A program made the position numbers and the translations under genes. A stretch of DNA of 64,000 bases, taken from the NCBI GenBank assembly GCA_911810475.1, contig OU461276.1:1393501-1457500 (forward strand), read 5' to 3'. Below the pieces are notes generated by a model. That model was given only the letters and a program-made list of their open reading frames with translations, made no database searches and was not told the origin of the DNA. Below are positions 29,550-38,831 of the stretch, piece by piece. Source of the stretch: Candidatus Celerinatantimonas neptuna (GTDB lineage: Bacteria; Pseudomonadota; Gammaproteobacteria; Enterobacterales; Celerinatantimonadaceae). Every line of letters begins with the position of its first letter. The stretch's first letter is position 1.

Positions 29550-29634
29550 CAGCGTATTCCTGTGACAAAAATCAGACGACTAGCCAAGATACTAAGGTCT
29601 GAATAAAAACCTAACAAAAATCTTTCAACGGAGA

Positions 29635-30186
29635 CTATGAGCGTTCATCAGGATCAAGTAATTCATCCAGATCGCCACTGTCGAATTGGTCCCAATCATC
29701 ACTATCAAGCTCAGACTCATCTTCATCTTCGTCATCATGCAACCCAAGCTCATCCATCAACTGCCCGATTCGATTCAAACTGTTCTCTAGCCACTGTTGT
29801 TCATCCGTCGTCAATTCCTCACCTTCGTCAGAACGATCCAGTAATGTCATTAAACGAGGATCTTGCTCTAAGCGGCTTAACTCATCCTGTTTAGCCTCTT
29901 TAACTTCATCAGACAACTTTTGACTCACAGTATGTTCCTGTTGAGAAGGTTTTGCCGACACCAATTGCACCGGTTTCTTACTGCCTAAACGCGGATCGGA
30001 TAAATGAAAGTCATGTCCAGAGTTTGTTGATGCGCGAGTAACATTAGCAGGTTGTTGACGAGAACCACTCTTGCGACCTTTTCCTTTTTTAACAGCATCA
30101 GCAGGCAATACCCTGTCACTTTTAAAATCAACAGTTTTACGGGGAGCCAATAATCCGCCTTTGCGGTTCTTTTTCTTATACGCCAT
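29635..30186 (-). CDS. yihI: Der GTPase-activating protein YihI
   Basis: 183 aa from ATG 30186, which has a GAAGG site and begins MAYKKKNRKGGLLAPRKTVD, the family start. The protein has a very basic N-terminal third, a central helical part (SRLEQDPRLMTLLDRSDEGEEL) and a very acidic tail rich in Asp and Glu (DEDEDESELDSDDWD). In E. coli YihI stimulates the GTPase Der and so tunes 50S ribosome assembly. It lies between engB, another ribosome-assembly GTPase, and hemN, as in enterobacteria. The longer ORF start at 30231 has no support. Confidence 0.93.
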   Translation of the reverse strand: MAYKKKNRKGGLLAPRKTVDFKSDRVLPADAVKKGKGRKSGSRQQPANVTRASTNSGHDFHLSDPRLGSKKPVQLVSAKPSQQEHTVSQKLSDEVKEAKQDELSRLEQDPRLMTLLDRSDEGEELTTDEQQWLENSLNRIGQLMDELGLHDDEDEDESELDSDDWDQFDSGDLDELLDPDERS

Positions 30187-30353
30187 GATTACCTTCAGTC
30201 GCAAATGATGACAGGAACAAGCCTGACCCACTCTAGTTTAAATACAAGGCGATTCTATCACCACCCAGTGCTCAAACAAACCTCAATAGCAGCCAAGAAC
30301 ACTCTCTGTTACACTTTCGCCCAGGTCGGTTGACAAGAAATGAAGGAAAAACT

Positions 30354-30998
30354 GTGTCCCAGATACATTTTAATAAAGCTAAATTCTTTACCAGTGCTCC
30401 AAATATCAAAGCAATGCCGGCTGATAGCGGCACCGAGATTGCCTTTGCCGGTCGCTCAAATTCAGGGAAGTCAAGTGCACTCAATACACTGACCCGACAA
30501 AAAAACCTTGCCCGAACCAGTAAAACACCGGGACGCACACAATTAATTAACGTCTTCGAGATAGAACCGGGTAAACGCCTGATCGATCTGCCAGGGTACG
30601 GCTATGCAAAAGTGCCAGAGTCTGTCAAGAAAGAATGGCAGAAATCACTGTCGGAATATCTTCAGTATCGCCAAAGTCTGCGGGGATTTGTTGTTCTGAT
30701 GGATATACGTCATCCATTTAGAGAAATTGACCAACATCTCATCCAATGGGCTGCAGATTGTGATATCCCCGTATTGGCACTATTAACTAAAGCAGACAAA
30801 TTAAAACAAGGGGCCCGAAAATCGACATTACTAAAATGTCAGGAAGCAGCTATGGCCTTCTGCGGTAATGTTCAGGTTGAATTGTTTTCCTCACTGAAAA
30901 AACTCGGCTTACCTAAACTGGAAGCAACCCTGACAACATGGTTTGAAAACGAGGAAAAAGAAGAAACCAATCAACCCCTGGACACCGACAACACTTAA
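30354..30998 (+). CDS. engB: Ribosome biogenesis GTP-binding protein EngB/YsxC/YihA
   Basis: 214 aa from GTG 30354, chosen because AAGGA precedes it and the product then begins (M)[10 protein letters not shown], as in homologues; ATG 30330 is the longer alternative. GTPase motifs: G1 [10 protein letters not shown]2 KTPGRTQ, G3 DLPGYGYA, G4 TKADK. EngB assists late maturation of the large ribosomal subunit. It is divergent from yihI with a shared promoter region of about 160 bases. The noncoding region after it holds Spot 42 on the other strand. Confidence 0.96.
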   Translation: MSQIHFNKAKFFTSAPNIKAMPADSGTEIAFAGRSNSGKSSALNTLTRQKNLARTSKTPGRTQLINVFEIEPGKRLIDLPGYGYAKVPESVKKEWQKSLSEYLQYRQSLRGFVVLMDIRHPFREIDQHLIQWAADCDIPVLALLTKADKLKQGARKSTLLKCQEAAMAFCGNVQVELFSSLKKLGLPKLEATLTTWFENEEKEETNQPLDTDNT

Positions 30999-31196
30999 AA
31001 TCGTCTTAACCTCACATCGGATAAAGAATCACGGTTGAAACACATCCTTTTATATCACATCTGCATGATTCTCTGATCTTGAGGTTACCCCGAGTTCCAA
31101 ACTAAAACCCAACCATTCTTGGGAACATAGATCCAATACCAACATCAACCTTAATCTCTAGTCGAAAAGATGCTATGTCCGATAAAACCATCCCAT

Positions 31197-31335
31197 AAAA
31201 AAAGCCCCGCTAAAAGGTAATGCGGAGCCTATAACTAGTTCGGACTATAACTGAAATACGATTCACGTACATTTATTCAGACCATGAGTACTCATAGTAG
31301 TTCATTTCATCTTTTAGATTATTGATAGTCTAAAA
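31197..31335 (-). ncRNA. Candidate small RNA or short mRNA next to Spot 42
   Basis: A clear intrinsic terminator on the minus strand has no annotated gene to serve: GGCTCCGC (31229-31222) pairs with GCGGGGCT (31210-31203), followed by seven T residues to 31197. Reading back on the same strand, TATAAT (31346-31341) could be a -10 box, with no good -35 box. The dyad TTTTAGA...TCTAAAA (31312-31335) would be a 5' stem-loop. Inside lies an 11-codon frame, MNYYEYSWSE plus stop (31305-31273), without a strong ribosome site. It could instead be a secondary terminator for Spot 42 read-through. It lacks the repeated GGA motifs of CsrC, which occupies this interval in E. coli. Confidence 0.45.
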
Positions 31336-31447
31336 CTCTGATTATAAATTACATTTTGGTAGTTTTATTACACTTCACTATTGTCAATAACTTTATTCTA
31401 AAATGTGATATGAATCGGATTAATTGGCAATATTGTAGCAAAAACAT

Positions 31448-31549
31448 AAAAAAAGCCCCGGTAGAATTCTACCGGGGCAGCTATTAAGCCTATTCAACTA
31501 CGTGAAATAAAAGGTCTGAAAGATAGAACATCTTACCTCTGTACCCTAC
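31448..31549 (-). ncRNA. spf: Spot 42 small RNA
   Basis: About 102 nt. The 5' half begins GTAGGGTACAGAGGTAAGAT and continues through CTATCTTTCAGACCTTTTA, close to identical to E. coli Spot 42. The 3' end is a GCCCCGGTAG...CTACCGGGGC terminator stem (31455-31478) with a seven-base T-tract. A -10 box TATATT lies at 31562-31557, seven bases before the start. The position between polA and engB is the same as in E. coli. Spot 42 is an Hfq-dependent RNA, repressed by cAMP-CRP, that represses genes for secondary carbon sources; it is expected to link to CyaA in this window. Confidence 0.96.
31490..31531 (-). CDS. spfP: SpfP-like micropeptide encoded in Spot 42
   Basis: Inside the RNA, ATG 31531 follows the site AGAGGTAAG and opens a 13-codon frame, MFYLSDLLFHVVE, ending at TAG. 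E. coli Spot 42 encodes the 15-residue SpfP, recalled as MFYLSDLLLHVIGFG; the first eight residues are the same and the end differs. SpfP is reported to act on CRP-dependent transcription. Keeping the start, ribosome site and hydrophobic body while the stop moves suggests translation is selected. The same bases also pair with targets, so RNA conservation alone could explain part of it. Confidence 0.6.
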   Translation of the reverse strand: MFYLSDLLFHVVE

Positions 31550-31885
31550 GTCTATTAATATAAGGGAGACGGATTAAAAAATAAAGCGGTTTTTGTAATC
31601 AAATTTCATTATTTTTATCCAAAATAACTACTTGCTCTTAAAGCTTGGGCTGATATTCCTAATATCATATTGATATGAAATGGTGTTTTTTTCAGCAACC
31701 TGCCATTTATTGAGAGAAATGTTAAATATCAGATAAAAACGTAAACAACTAGTGAACTTGAACGGCCTTTCAACACCAAATGGATACCACAGCGAAAAAC
31801 AAACTGATGACCCATGAACGGCAACAAAGGTTATTTTGCTTTAAGCTGTAAATAACCTTAGCACCTTTTCTAGTCAGAGATGAAG
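31550..31885. other. Spot 42 upstream region
   Basis: These 336 bases between Spot 42 and the polA stop are AT-rich with no coding frame. They hold the spf promoter (TATATT at 31557-31562). No terminator was found directly after polA. Confidence 0.5.
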
Positions 31886-34624
31886 TTAGTGCGCTTCATC
31901 CCAATTATCGCCAATGCCGACCTCAGCCACCAAAGGAATATGCAATTGAACAGCATCTTCCATAATCGCTTTTAACTGAGCAGCCAGCTCGACCACATGA
32001 TCTTCAGCCACCTCAAAGACCAATTCATCATGAACCTGCATGAGCATACGCACTTTGTCCTCATATCCTTGTTCATGAATATAGCGATCCACGGCAATCA
32101 TTGCTTTTTTAATAATATCGGCAGCGCTACCTTGCATCGGCGCATTGATCGCCGCACGTTCTGCTGCGGCCCGGCGTGCACCATTACGCGCTTTAATTTC
32201 AGGCAAATAAAGCCTGCGACCAAAGATCGTTTCAACAAATCCATCATCGGCAGCTCTGGCTCGGGTTTCCTCCATATAGCGATGAACACCAGGATAACGC
32301 TCAAAATAAGTATCCATATAACTTTGAGCTTCGTAGCGACCAATGCCTAACTGTCGGGATAAACCAAAAGCACTCATACCGTAGATCAAGCCAAAATTAA
32401 TCGCTTTTGCATTACGCCGCTGCTCCTTAGTGACATCATCTAACGATTCACCAAACACTTCTGCAGCCGTTGCCCTATGAATGTCTTTACCTTGAGCGAA
32501 CGCATCCAATAACCCCTCATCAGCAGACAAATGAGCCATGATCCGTAATTCAATCTGAGAATAGTCAATCGCCACCAGTTTAAAACCATCAGCAGGGATA
32601 AAGGCCTGGCGGATCTTGCGACCCTCTTCATTACGAATCGGGATATTCTGCAGATTCGGATCACTTGAAGACAAACGCCCTGTAGCGGTAACCGCCTGAT
32701 GGTAAGATGTATGAAGCCTTTGAGATTCAGGATTTACCAACTTAGGTAATTTGTCAGTATAAGTCGATTTAAGCTTACTCAAACCGCGATATTCAAGAAT
32801 CGTCGCAGGTAAAGGGTAATCCAAAGCCAGTTCAACTAGAACTTCTTCAGCTGTCGATGGTGCACCTTTTGGTGTCTTTTTAACTACAGGCAGCCCCATC
32901 ACTTCAAATAATATTCGCTGCAACTGCTTTGGTGAACCCAAATTAAACGCTTCACCAGCGAGCTCATGCGCTTTACTTTCAAGCTCATCAATCCTCTTAG
33001 CCAGACGAATACTATGATGATTTAAGAGGTCACTATCAATCCGGACCCCCCGACGCTCTACATCCGATAAGATCGAAACTAAAGGTAATTCAACTTCTTC
33101 GAATAACGATTTCAATCCAGATTCTTTGCTCAACTGAGGCCATAGAATCTGATGCAAACGCAACGTAATATCTGCATCTTCTGCAGCATAAGGATACGCC
33201 TGCTCTAAATTGATTTGATTAAAAGTGAGCTGTTTAGCACCTTTGCCGGCAACCGATTCAAAGCTAATACATTGATGCTGAAGATATTTGAGTGCCAAAG
33301 AATCCATATCATGACGGGTCCCCGTACTATTTAAGACATAAGATTCAAGCATCGTATCAAAAGCGATCCCTTTTAAGTGGATCCCTGCCCGGACAAGAAC
33401 ACTCCGATCATATTTGAGATTTTGTCCCACTTTAGCTTTTGTCGGATCTTCTAAAATAGGCTTGAGTTTTTTCAGAACTAACTCACGATCAAGTTGCAAA
33501 GGCGCATCTTCATAATCATGGCCAATAGGCAAATAAGCCGCCTCTCCGGGTAACACTGAAAACGACAGACCAACTAAATCGGCTTTCATATAATCAAGCG
33601 ATGTGGTTTCTGTATCTACAGCAAAAAGTTCAGACTGTTCAAGTAACGAGCACCAGTGATCAAGCTGCTCTTCTGTGAGAATCATTTCATAGTTTTCAGA
33701 AACAGGACGAACTAATAGCTCATCTGTCCCCGCGGAATCAGCTAACGATGCAGCTGATGACTGATCTTCTAATAATTGCGCAAGCCAACGTTTAAACTCT
33801 AATTCACCGAACAACTTGATCAGCAAATCGCGGTCTTCATGTTTGATTTTTAAATCATCACTGCTTAGGGACAGTTCAAGATTTGTGCGTATCGTTGCTA
33901 ACTGATGAGAAAGAGGAAGTTGCGGTGCAAAGTGCCGCAGGTTCTCACCTATTTTCCCTTTGATTTCATCTTGATGATCTAGCAATCCATGAAGTGAGCC
34001 ATAAGCCTTCAACCATTTTACTGCGGTCTTTGGTCCACACTTAGGCACACCAGGAATGTTATCGACACTATCGCCCATCAAGGCCAGATAATCGATAATT
34101 TGCTCAGGGCTCACGCCAAATTTTTCAATGACTCCGGATTCATCCAATAAGGTATCCGTCATGGTATTCACTAACATGATTTTATCATTGACCAACTGGG
34201 CCATATCTTTGTCGCCGGTACTAATCAAAACATGATGCCCATCTTTTGCCAATTGAATAGCCAATGTTCCAATGACATCATCAGCCTCAACCCCAGGCTC
34301 AGCAATTAATGGAAGCCCCATCGCACGGATAATAGCATGTAACGGCTCAATCTGAGTTCTCAAATCATCCGGCATCGGAGGTCGATTCGCTTTATATTCC
34401 GGAAAAAGCTCATGGCGAAAGTTTTTACCTTTTGCATCAAACACCACAGCAATTCGCTCCGGTTCAACCTGCTTGAGAAGACTGCGTAACATATTAACGA
34501 CACCGTACACAGCGCCCGTTGCCTCACCTTTTGAATTAGTCAAGTGAGGAGGAGCATAATAAGCACGAAAAAGGTAGGAAGAGCCATCAATTAGAACTAC
34601 GGGATTCTCAGCAATTGTCGCCAT
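31886..34624 (-). CDS. polA: DNA polymerase I
   Basis: 912 aa. The N-terminal 5' nuclease domain (about 1-290) has [20 protein letters not shown] and [11 protein letters not shown]. The central 3'-5' exonuclease domain keeps its catalytic acids in [12 protein letters not shown], so proofreading should be intact. The C-terminal polymerase domain has motif [18 protein letters not shown], motif [21 protein letters not shown] and motif [14 protein letters not shown]. It fills gaps and removes primers in repair and lagging-strand synthesis. It is slightly shorter than the E. coli enzyme (928 aa). Spot 42 follows it on the same strand, as in E. coli. Confidence 0.98.
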   Translation of the reverse strand: MATIAENPVVLIDGSSYLFRAYYAPPHLTNSKGEATGAVYGVVNMLRSLLKQVEPERIAVVFDAKGKNFRHELFPEYKANRPPMPDDLRTQIEPLHAIIRAMGLPLIAEPGVEADDVIGTLAIQLAKDGHHVLISTGDKDMAQLVNDKIMLVNTMTDTLLDESGVIEKFGVSPEQIIDYLALMGDSVDNIPGVPKCGPKTAVKWLKAYGSLHGLLDHQDEIKGKIGENLRHFAPQLPLSHQLATIRTNLELSLSSDDLKIKHEDRDLLIKLFGELEFKRWLAQLLEDQSSAASLADSAGTDELLVRPVSENYEMILTEEQLDHWCSLLEQSELFAVDTETTSLDYMKADLVGLSFSVLPGEAAYLPIGHDYEDAPLQLDRELVLKKLKPILEDPTKAKVGQNLKYDRSVLVRAGIHLKGIAFDTMLESYVLNSTGTRHDMDSLALKYLQHQCISFESVAGKGAKQLTFNQINLEQAYPYAAEDADITLRLHQILWPQLSKESGLKSLFEEVELPLVSILSDVERRGVRIDSDLLNHHSIRLAKRIDELESKAHELAGEAFNLGSPKQLQRILFEVMGLPVVKKTPKGAPSTAEEVLVELALDYPLPATILEYRGLSKLKSTYTDKLPKLVNPESQRLHTSYHQAVTATGRLSSSDPNLQNIPIRNEEGRKIRQAFIPADGFKLVAIDYSQIELRIMAHLSADEGLLDAFAQGKDIHRATAAEVFGESLDDVTKEQRRNAKAINFGLIYGMSAFGLSRQLGIGRYEAQSYMDTYFERYPGVHRYMEETRARAADDGFVETIFGRRLYLPEIKARNGARRAAAERAAINAPMQGSAADIIKKAMIAVDRYIHEQGYEDKVRMLMQVHDELVFEVAEDHVVELAAQLKAIMEDAVQLHIPLVAEVGIGDNWDEAH

Positions 34625-35299
34625 AAGCTTTTCTCAATTTTACAAGAGCACATGCGCGGCATAATGCCATAGCTCACTTCTGAGTACCAGCATCTAAAGC
34701 GTTCACTCGTTACTGAAAAAGCTGTGGATAAGTATGTTAACAACAAATAGAATGATCTCATCACTTATGTGATGATAATGACAAACAGATCTCTTTTGAT
34801 CTAAAAAAACAACAAGTTATATAAATAAGATACATCCCTAAAATCAGGGGATATCACATCCTTGCATGTGGAAAACCATTAAGTGCCAACGCAGAGGAGC
34901 CAACTCATGCCCATTATTTATTCTGCAAAAATCCTCCAATATCGTAACAAACAGAGGACAGCAAAATCCGCCAATGATCACAAAAATGTAACCATACGAC
35001 GATATCGATCAATGGACAGACTTAACCACGAGAAGCTTCGATAAAATGAGATATTTCCATACAGAGTTCAGGCATTACGCCTAAAAAACGCTCAAGGCCC
35101 TGAATTCAAACCATAGAGTAGCGGCCAATTCACAATAACGCAAGACCCACATATCAGATAATTGAATCAGTCCCCTCTCAATCTGCTCCAGACGAAGGCA
35201 GAATGAGGGTTAGAACCTGTTAACCGACCGAACAATCATCTCAACATTTAAGTTCCTGGAAGGCACGATTGAATCGGACCAACTGATGATTGTCAGCCA
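34625..35299. other. 675-base region between polA and treC
   Basis: This region holds the polA promoter side, an 18-base dyad TCATCAC-TTAT-GTGATGA at 34758-34775, and a possible plus-strand promoter (TTGATC 34796-34801, 18 bases, TATAAA 34820-34825). A small hairpin ATCCCT...AGGGGAT follows at 34834-34852, and then a short ORF listed separately. A CRP-like TGTGA-N6-TGACA lies at 34768-34783. From 35045 to 35299 nothing was recognised. Confidence 0.45.
34907..35044 (+). CDS. Candidate 45-residue basic protein
   Basis: ATG 34907 is preceded by AGAGGAG seven bases upstream, one of the better ribosome sites in the window. The 45 codons give a strongly basic product (MPIIYSAKILQYRNKQRTAK at the N-terminus, then RRYRSMDRLNHEKLR at the end) without a membrane segment or Cys. 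A promoter-like pair and a leader hairpin lie 75-110 bases upstream. No family is recognised, and the frame is too short for composition to prove coding. It lies in the gap between polA and the tre operon, on the opposite strand to both. Confidence 0.35.
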   Translation: MPIIYSAKILQYRNKQRTAKSANDHKNVTIRRYRSMDRLNHEKLR

Positions 35300-36967
35300 T
35301 CATTCACAGAACCAATAAGCAGCAGAAAATGCGGGTAAAACCATCTCATCACACACACAGGTATCTTCGGGCAAGCCATTGTTCAATAAAAGTTGCCAAT
35401 GACAATCCACAATAGTGTCGGGTAAAGGCACCGGTATGCATTGTGCCTTCAAATTAGCCATGACCAACAACTGTTGTCCCTGCCATTGTCGCACATAGAT
35501 CCATAAAAATGGATGCTCGGGTAGTAAATCATGATAATCCCCATACGTCATCAAAAGCAGGGAACGCCGTAACCGGATAAGCTGCCGATAACAATAAAAT
35601 ACCGAATCAGGATCGGCCAACGCAGCTTTCACGTTAACACTAGAATTGTTCTTCGCTAATTCAATCCAGGGATGACCATCGGTAAATCCTCCATTGAGAG
35701 TGTCATCCCAAGGCATCGGCGTACGACTGTTATCTCGCGATTTACAGGCTAAAACCGCTAATCGATGAGCCTGACTATGGCAAGAAGCCAGTTCATCATA
35801 CATATTCAGACTTTCAATATCCCGGTATTGCTCGATCTGAGTAAAACCAGGATTACTCATGCCAATTTCTTCCCCCTGATAGATAAACGGCGTGCCTTGC
35901 ATACCATGAAGTAACATCGCAAGCGTCTTTGCGGATTGAATCCGATAGATACCATCATCACCAAAACGGGACACCACTCTGGGCTGATCATGATTACACC
36001 AGAACAACGCATTCCAGGCCTGCTGATACATCCCCTGCTGCCAATGTTGAAAAATCGCTTTCAATGCAACGAAATCAGGTTCAGCTATGGTCCATTTTTC
36101 ACCCTGAGCATAATCGACTTTCAGATGGTGAAAATTGAACGTCATTGATAATTCATGCCCTTCTAATGATGAATAACGCTGGCAATGTTCTAACGTTGTC
36201 GAAGACATTTCCCCCACCGTCATGAGTTGTAACGGGTTAAAGGCATCACGGTTCATCTCTTGAAGAAATTCATGAATTCGGGGCCCATCTGTATAAAAGC
36301 GCCGTCCATCCCCTTGGCCGTCATCCTCAAAGCCAGGTTGTTTGGAAACCAAATTCACCACATCCAATCGTAACCCGTCGATTCCTCGTTCAGCCCAAAA
36401 CCGACATATAGCCCTGAGTGATTCCCTGACCTGGTTATTTTCCCAGTTCAAATCAGCCTGTTGCGGTGCAAAAAGATGCAAGTAATATTGCTGAGTTGCT
36501 TCATGCCACTGCCAGGCATTGCCGCCGAACTTAGAACACCAGTTATTAGGAGGCGAATGAATATCACCATCATGCCAGATGTAATAAGATCGATACGGAT
36601 TATCCCGCGATTCACTTGCTTGTTTGAACCAAGGATGCTCTATTGATGTGTGGTTAAAGACCATATCCATGACGATTCGGATCCCTCGCTGATGCACATT
36701 AGTAACCAATTCATCAAAATCATCTAATGTTCCATAACTTGGATCGATCGATTGATAATCACTGACGTCATAGCCGTTATCCACTTGTGGCGATGGGTAA
36801 ATTGGAGTCAGCCAGATAGCTGAAACTTCAAGTTCCTGGAGATAATTCAGTCGTTTAATAACACCCTGTAAATCACCCTGACCACTTCCTGTTGTATCCT
36901 GAAAACTCTTTGGATATATCTGATAGATGACACCATCCTGCCACCATGGTATTTCGTTGTTACACAT
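35300..36967 (-). CDS. treC: Trehalose-6-phosphate hydrolase
   Basis: 555 aa glycoside hydrolase family 13 enzyme that splits trehalose-6-phosphate into glucose and glucose-6-phosphate. The start WWQDGVIYQIYPKSFQDTTGSGQGD is nearly that of E. coli TreC. Catalytic residues: the nucleophile Asp in GIDGLRLDVVNLV, the acid Glu in TVGEMSS and the transition-state Asp in WCNHDQPR. The open frame extends back to the treB stop, but ATG 36967 gives the family N-terminus MCNNEIPWWQ. It is 81 bases downstream of treB in the same operon. Oligo-1,6-glucosidase is the nearest alternative, disfavoured by the treB and treR neighbours. Confidence 0.94.
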   Translation of the reverse strand: MCNNEIPWWQDGVIYQIYPKSFQDTTGSGQGDLQGVIKRLNYLQELEVSAIWLTPIYPSPQVDNGYDVSDYQSIDPSYGTLDDFDELVTNVHQRGIRIVMDMVFNHTSIEHPWFKQASESRDNPYRSYYIWHDGDIHSPPNNWCSKFGGNAWQWHEATQQYYLHLFAPQQADLNWENNQVRESLRAICRFWAERGIDGLRLDVVNLVSKQPGFEDDGQGDGRRFYTDGPRIHEFLQEMNRDAFNPLQLMTVGEMSSTTLEHCQRYSSLEGHELSMTFNFHHLKVDYAQGEKWTIAEPDFVALKAIFQHWQQGMYQQAWNALFWCNHDQPRVVSRFGDDGIYRIQSAKTLAMLLHGMQGTPFIYQGEEIGMSNPGFTQIEQYRDIESLNMYDELASCHSQAHRLAVLACKSRDNSRTPMPWDDTLNGGFTDGHPWIELAKNNSSVNVKAALADPDSVFYCYRQLIRLRRSLLLMTYGDYHDLLPEHPFLWIYVRQWQGQQLLVMANLKAQCIPVPLPDTIVDCHWQLLLNNGLPEDTCVCDEMVLPAFSAAYWFCE

Positions 36968-37048
36968 CTTAAAACTATCTACCTTAAACCTGTTATTTCT
37001 TAGATTGATCTGTGTCCAAAACAAATTTTTAACTTGAACGGAATTCAA

Positions 37049-38476
37049 TCACTCGACACCAACACCCCCTGAATGTGTCTGGCGGGATTTACGTTGATAT
37101 ATGAATAAAGTCAGAACAATTGGAACGACGATCGCCACCAGCATAGCGAACGCATAGACTTCCCAAAAACGAGGTTGAATCGATAAAATGCCGGGGAGCC
37201 CGCCGACACCGATACCGTTTGCTAAAACACCGTTCAACCCACAAATCAGACCCGATAAAGCAGATCCGATCATGGCGCACAACATAGGAAAGCGATATTT
37301 CAGATTAATTCCGTACATAGCAGGCTCCGTCACCCCCAAGAACGCTGAAATAGCCGCAGGGACCGAAACATCACGTTCATTTTGTTTTCGGCTAACCAAA
37401 ATAATGCCAACAACAGATGCACCCTGAGCTATATTCGATAGCGCAATCAATGGCCATACCGGAGTTCCGCCCATGCTCTGAATCATCTGCATATCAATGG
37501 CCAAGGTCGTCTGATGAACACCTGTAATCACCAGAGGTGCATACAAAAAGCCAAACAGAGCACCACCAATCGGTGCCATACGTCCAGTCATCATCTCCCG
37601 AACAGCCCAGGCCACCCCGCTGCCAATTTCCCTTCCAATAGGACCGATCACGGCATGAGCAAGAAAAACAGCAACTAATAAAGAAACAACAGGTACGACC
37701 ACCAGATACAAATAATCCGGAACAAGTCGTTTAAGCCGAAGCTCCAACCAACCGAGCATCAACCCGGCAAGTAATGATGGAATCACCTGCGCCTGATACC
37801 CAACTTTGGCAATCGTAAACCATCCAAAATTCCAGACTTCTGGTGTCTGATGGCCTAATAAATATGAATTCATCAACTGTGGTGAAACCAGCGTAATGCC
37901 CAGCACAATCCCAAGAATCGGGGTGCCGCCCATCTTTTTAACAGCAGACCAGCAGATCCCGACAGGCAAATAGAAGAAAATAGCTTCGCCCAACAACCAT
38001 AAAAAATCATAAATGGTTTTCCAGACCGGGTGGAGTTGAGCCAACGTTTTACCATCAGCAAACGGAATATCACCGATGACATTACGAAAACCTAAAATCA
38101 ACCCACCGCTAATCAACGCAGGAAGCAATGGGAAAAAAATCTCTGCGAAATGTGAAATAGCCCGTTCATGCCATTTCATATTATTACGGGCAGCAATCTT
38201 CGCCTGGGCTTTACTAGCACTTTGTTGCCCGGTCGATTGCAATAATCGTTCATAGTAAGAACCGACTTCAGGCCCAATCACAACCTGAAACTGACCAGCA
38301 TTGGTAAAGCATCCCTTTACCATTTTTAATGTTTCAATGGCCTTCGGATCCGCCTTGGCTGGATCATTTAGAACAAAACGAAGTCGGGTAATACAGTGTG
38401 TGACTGTTGCGATATTGTCATTTCCTCCAACCAACTGAATTAAACGATCAATATCTTTCTGATTGACCTTACCCAT
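37049..38476 (-). CDS. treB: PTS trehalose transporter, EIIBC component
   Basis: 475 aa. The N-terminal EIIB domain has its phosphorylated Cys28 in VTHCITRLRFVLND. The EIIC domain (about residues 105-465) has ten or so helices with the conserved GVHQTTLAIDMQMI and FLGVTEPAMYGINLKYRFP motifs. It imports trehalose as trehalose-6-phosphate; no EIIA domain is present, so the EIIA of the glucose system (Crr) must supply phosphate, as in E. coli. The product goes to TreC. A TreR palindrome and a CRP-like site lie 70-105 bases before the start. Confidence 0.96.
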   Translation of the reverse strand: MGKVNQKDIDRLIQLVGGNDNIATVTHCITRLRFVLNDPAKADPKAIETLKMVKGCFTNAGQFQVVIGPEVGSYYERLLQSTGQQSASKAQAKIAARNNMKWHERAISHFAEIFFPLLPALISGGLILGFRNVIGDIPFADGKTLAQLHPVWKTIYDFLWLLGEAIFFYLPVGICWSAVKKMGGTPILGIVLGITLVSPQLMNSYLLGHQTPEVWNFGWFTIAKVGYQAQVIPSLLAGLMLGWLELRLKRLVPDYLYLVVVPVVSLLVAVFLAHAVIGPIGREIGSGVAWAVREMMTGRMAPIGGALFGFLYAPLVITGVHQTTLAIDMQMIQSMGGTPVWPLIALSNIAQGASVVGIILVSRKQNERDVSVPAAISAFLGVTEPAMYGINLKYRFPMLCAMIGSALSGLICGLNGVLANGIGVGGLPGILSIQPRFWEVYAFAMLVAIVVPIVLTLFIYQRKSRQTHSGGVGVE

Positions 38477-38543
38477 ATCAGGAACCCTTTCATAGCATCG
38501 AGAAATTGATTTGCGATTAGCATAGATAAAGCTTCATCCTCTG

Positions 38544-38565
38544 AAAATGGGAACGTTCCCATTTT
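38544..38565 (-). promoter_or_regulatory. TreR operator
   Basis: A perfect 22-base palindrome with core TGGGAACGTTCCCA flanked by AAA/TTT lies before treB. LacI-family regulators bind such dyads with a central CG, and this core matches the remembered TreR consensus. It sits 68 bases before the treB ATG. Confidence 0.85.
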
Positions 38566-38580
38566 GGGTCACAGATCACA
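38565..38580 (-). promoter_or_regulatory. Possible CRP site before treB
   Basis: Read toward treB the sequence is TGTGATCTGTGACCCA: a perfect left half (TGTGAT) and a poor right half. It lies directly upstream of the TreR operator, a sensible place for an activator. The rest of the gap up to 38831 shows no gene. Confidence 0.45.
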
Positions 38581-38831
38581 ATGAAAATGAGCAAATCATA
38601 AAAATAAAAAAAATTAACGGTTATCCAGTCTGAAGTGAACTTAGAGAATAAGCACAATACCCTGATATATCACTTAAAATCAGGATAAAAAATTACCATG
38701 GATCACAAGGCATCAGGGATTGTTTCAAATGAAGGAACACAATTTAGAAACAAGACTCACAAGGCTACAATCACCACAAGTAACAAATCATTGGAACGGA
38801 TATTGAAAAAAGCGCTAATCCTGAACAGCGA

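Noticed and set aside
29264-29606. Two 97-112-codon plus-strand frames antisense to hemN
   Set aside because: They run through the conserved Fe-S cluster region of hemN and show no coding signal of their own.
30999-31447. CsrC small RNA expected in the spf-engB interval
   Set aside because: The repeated GGA-bearing stem-loops of CsrC are absent on both strands; only the unrelated terminator-bearing candidate was found.
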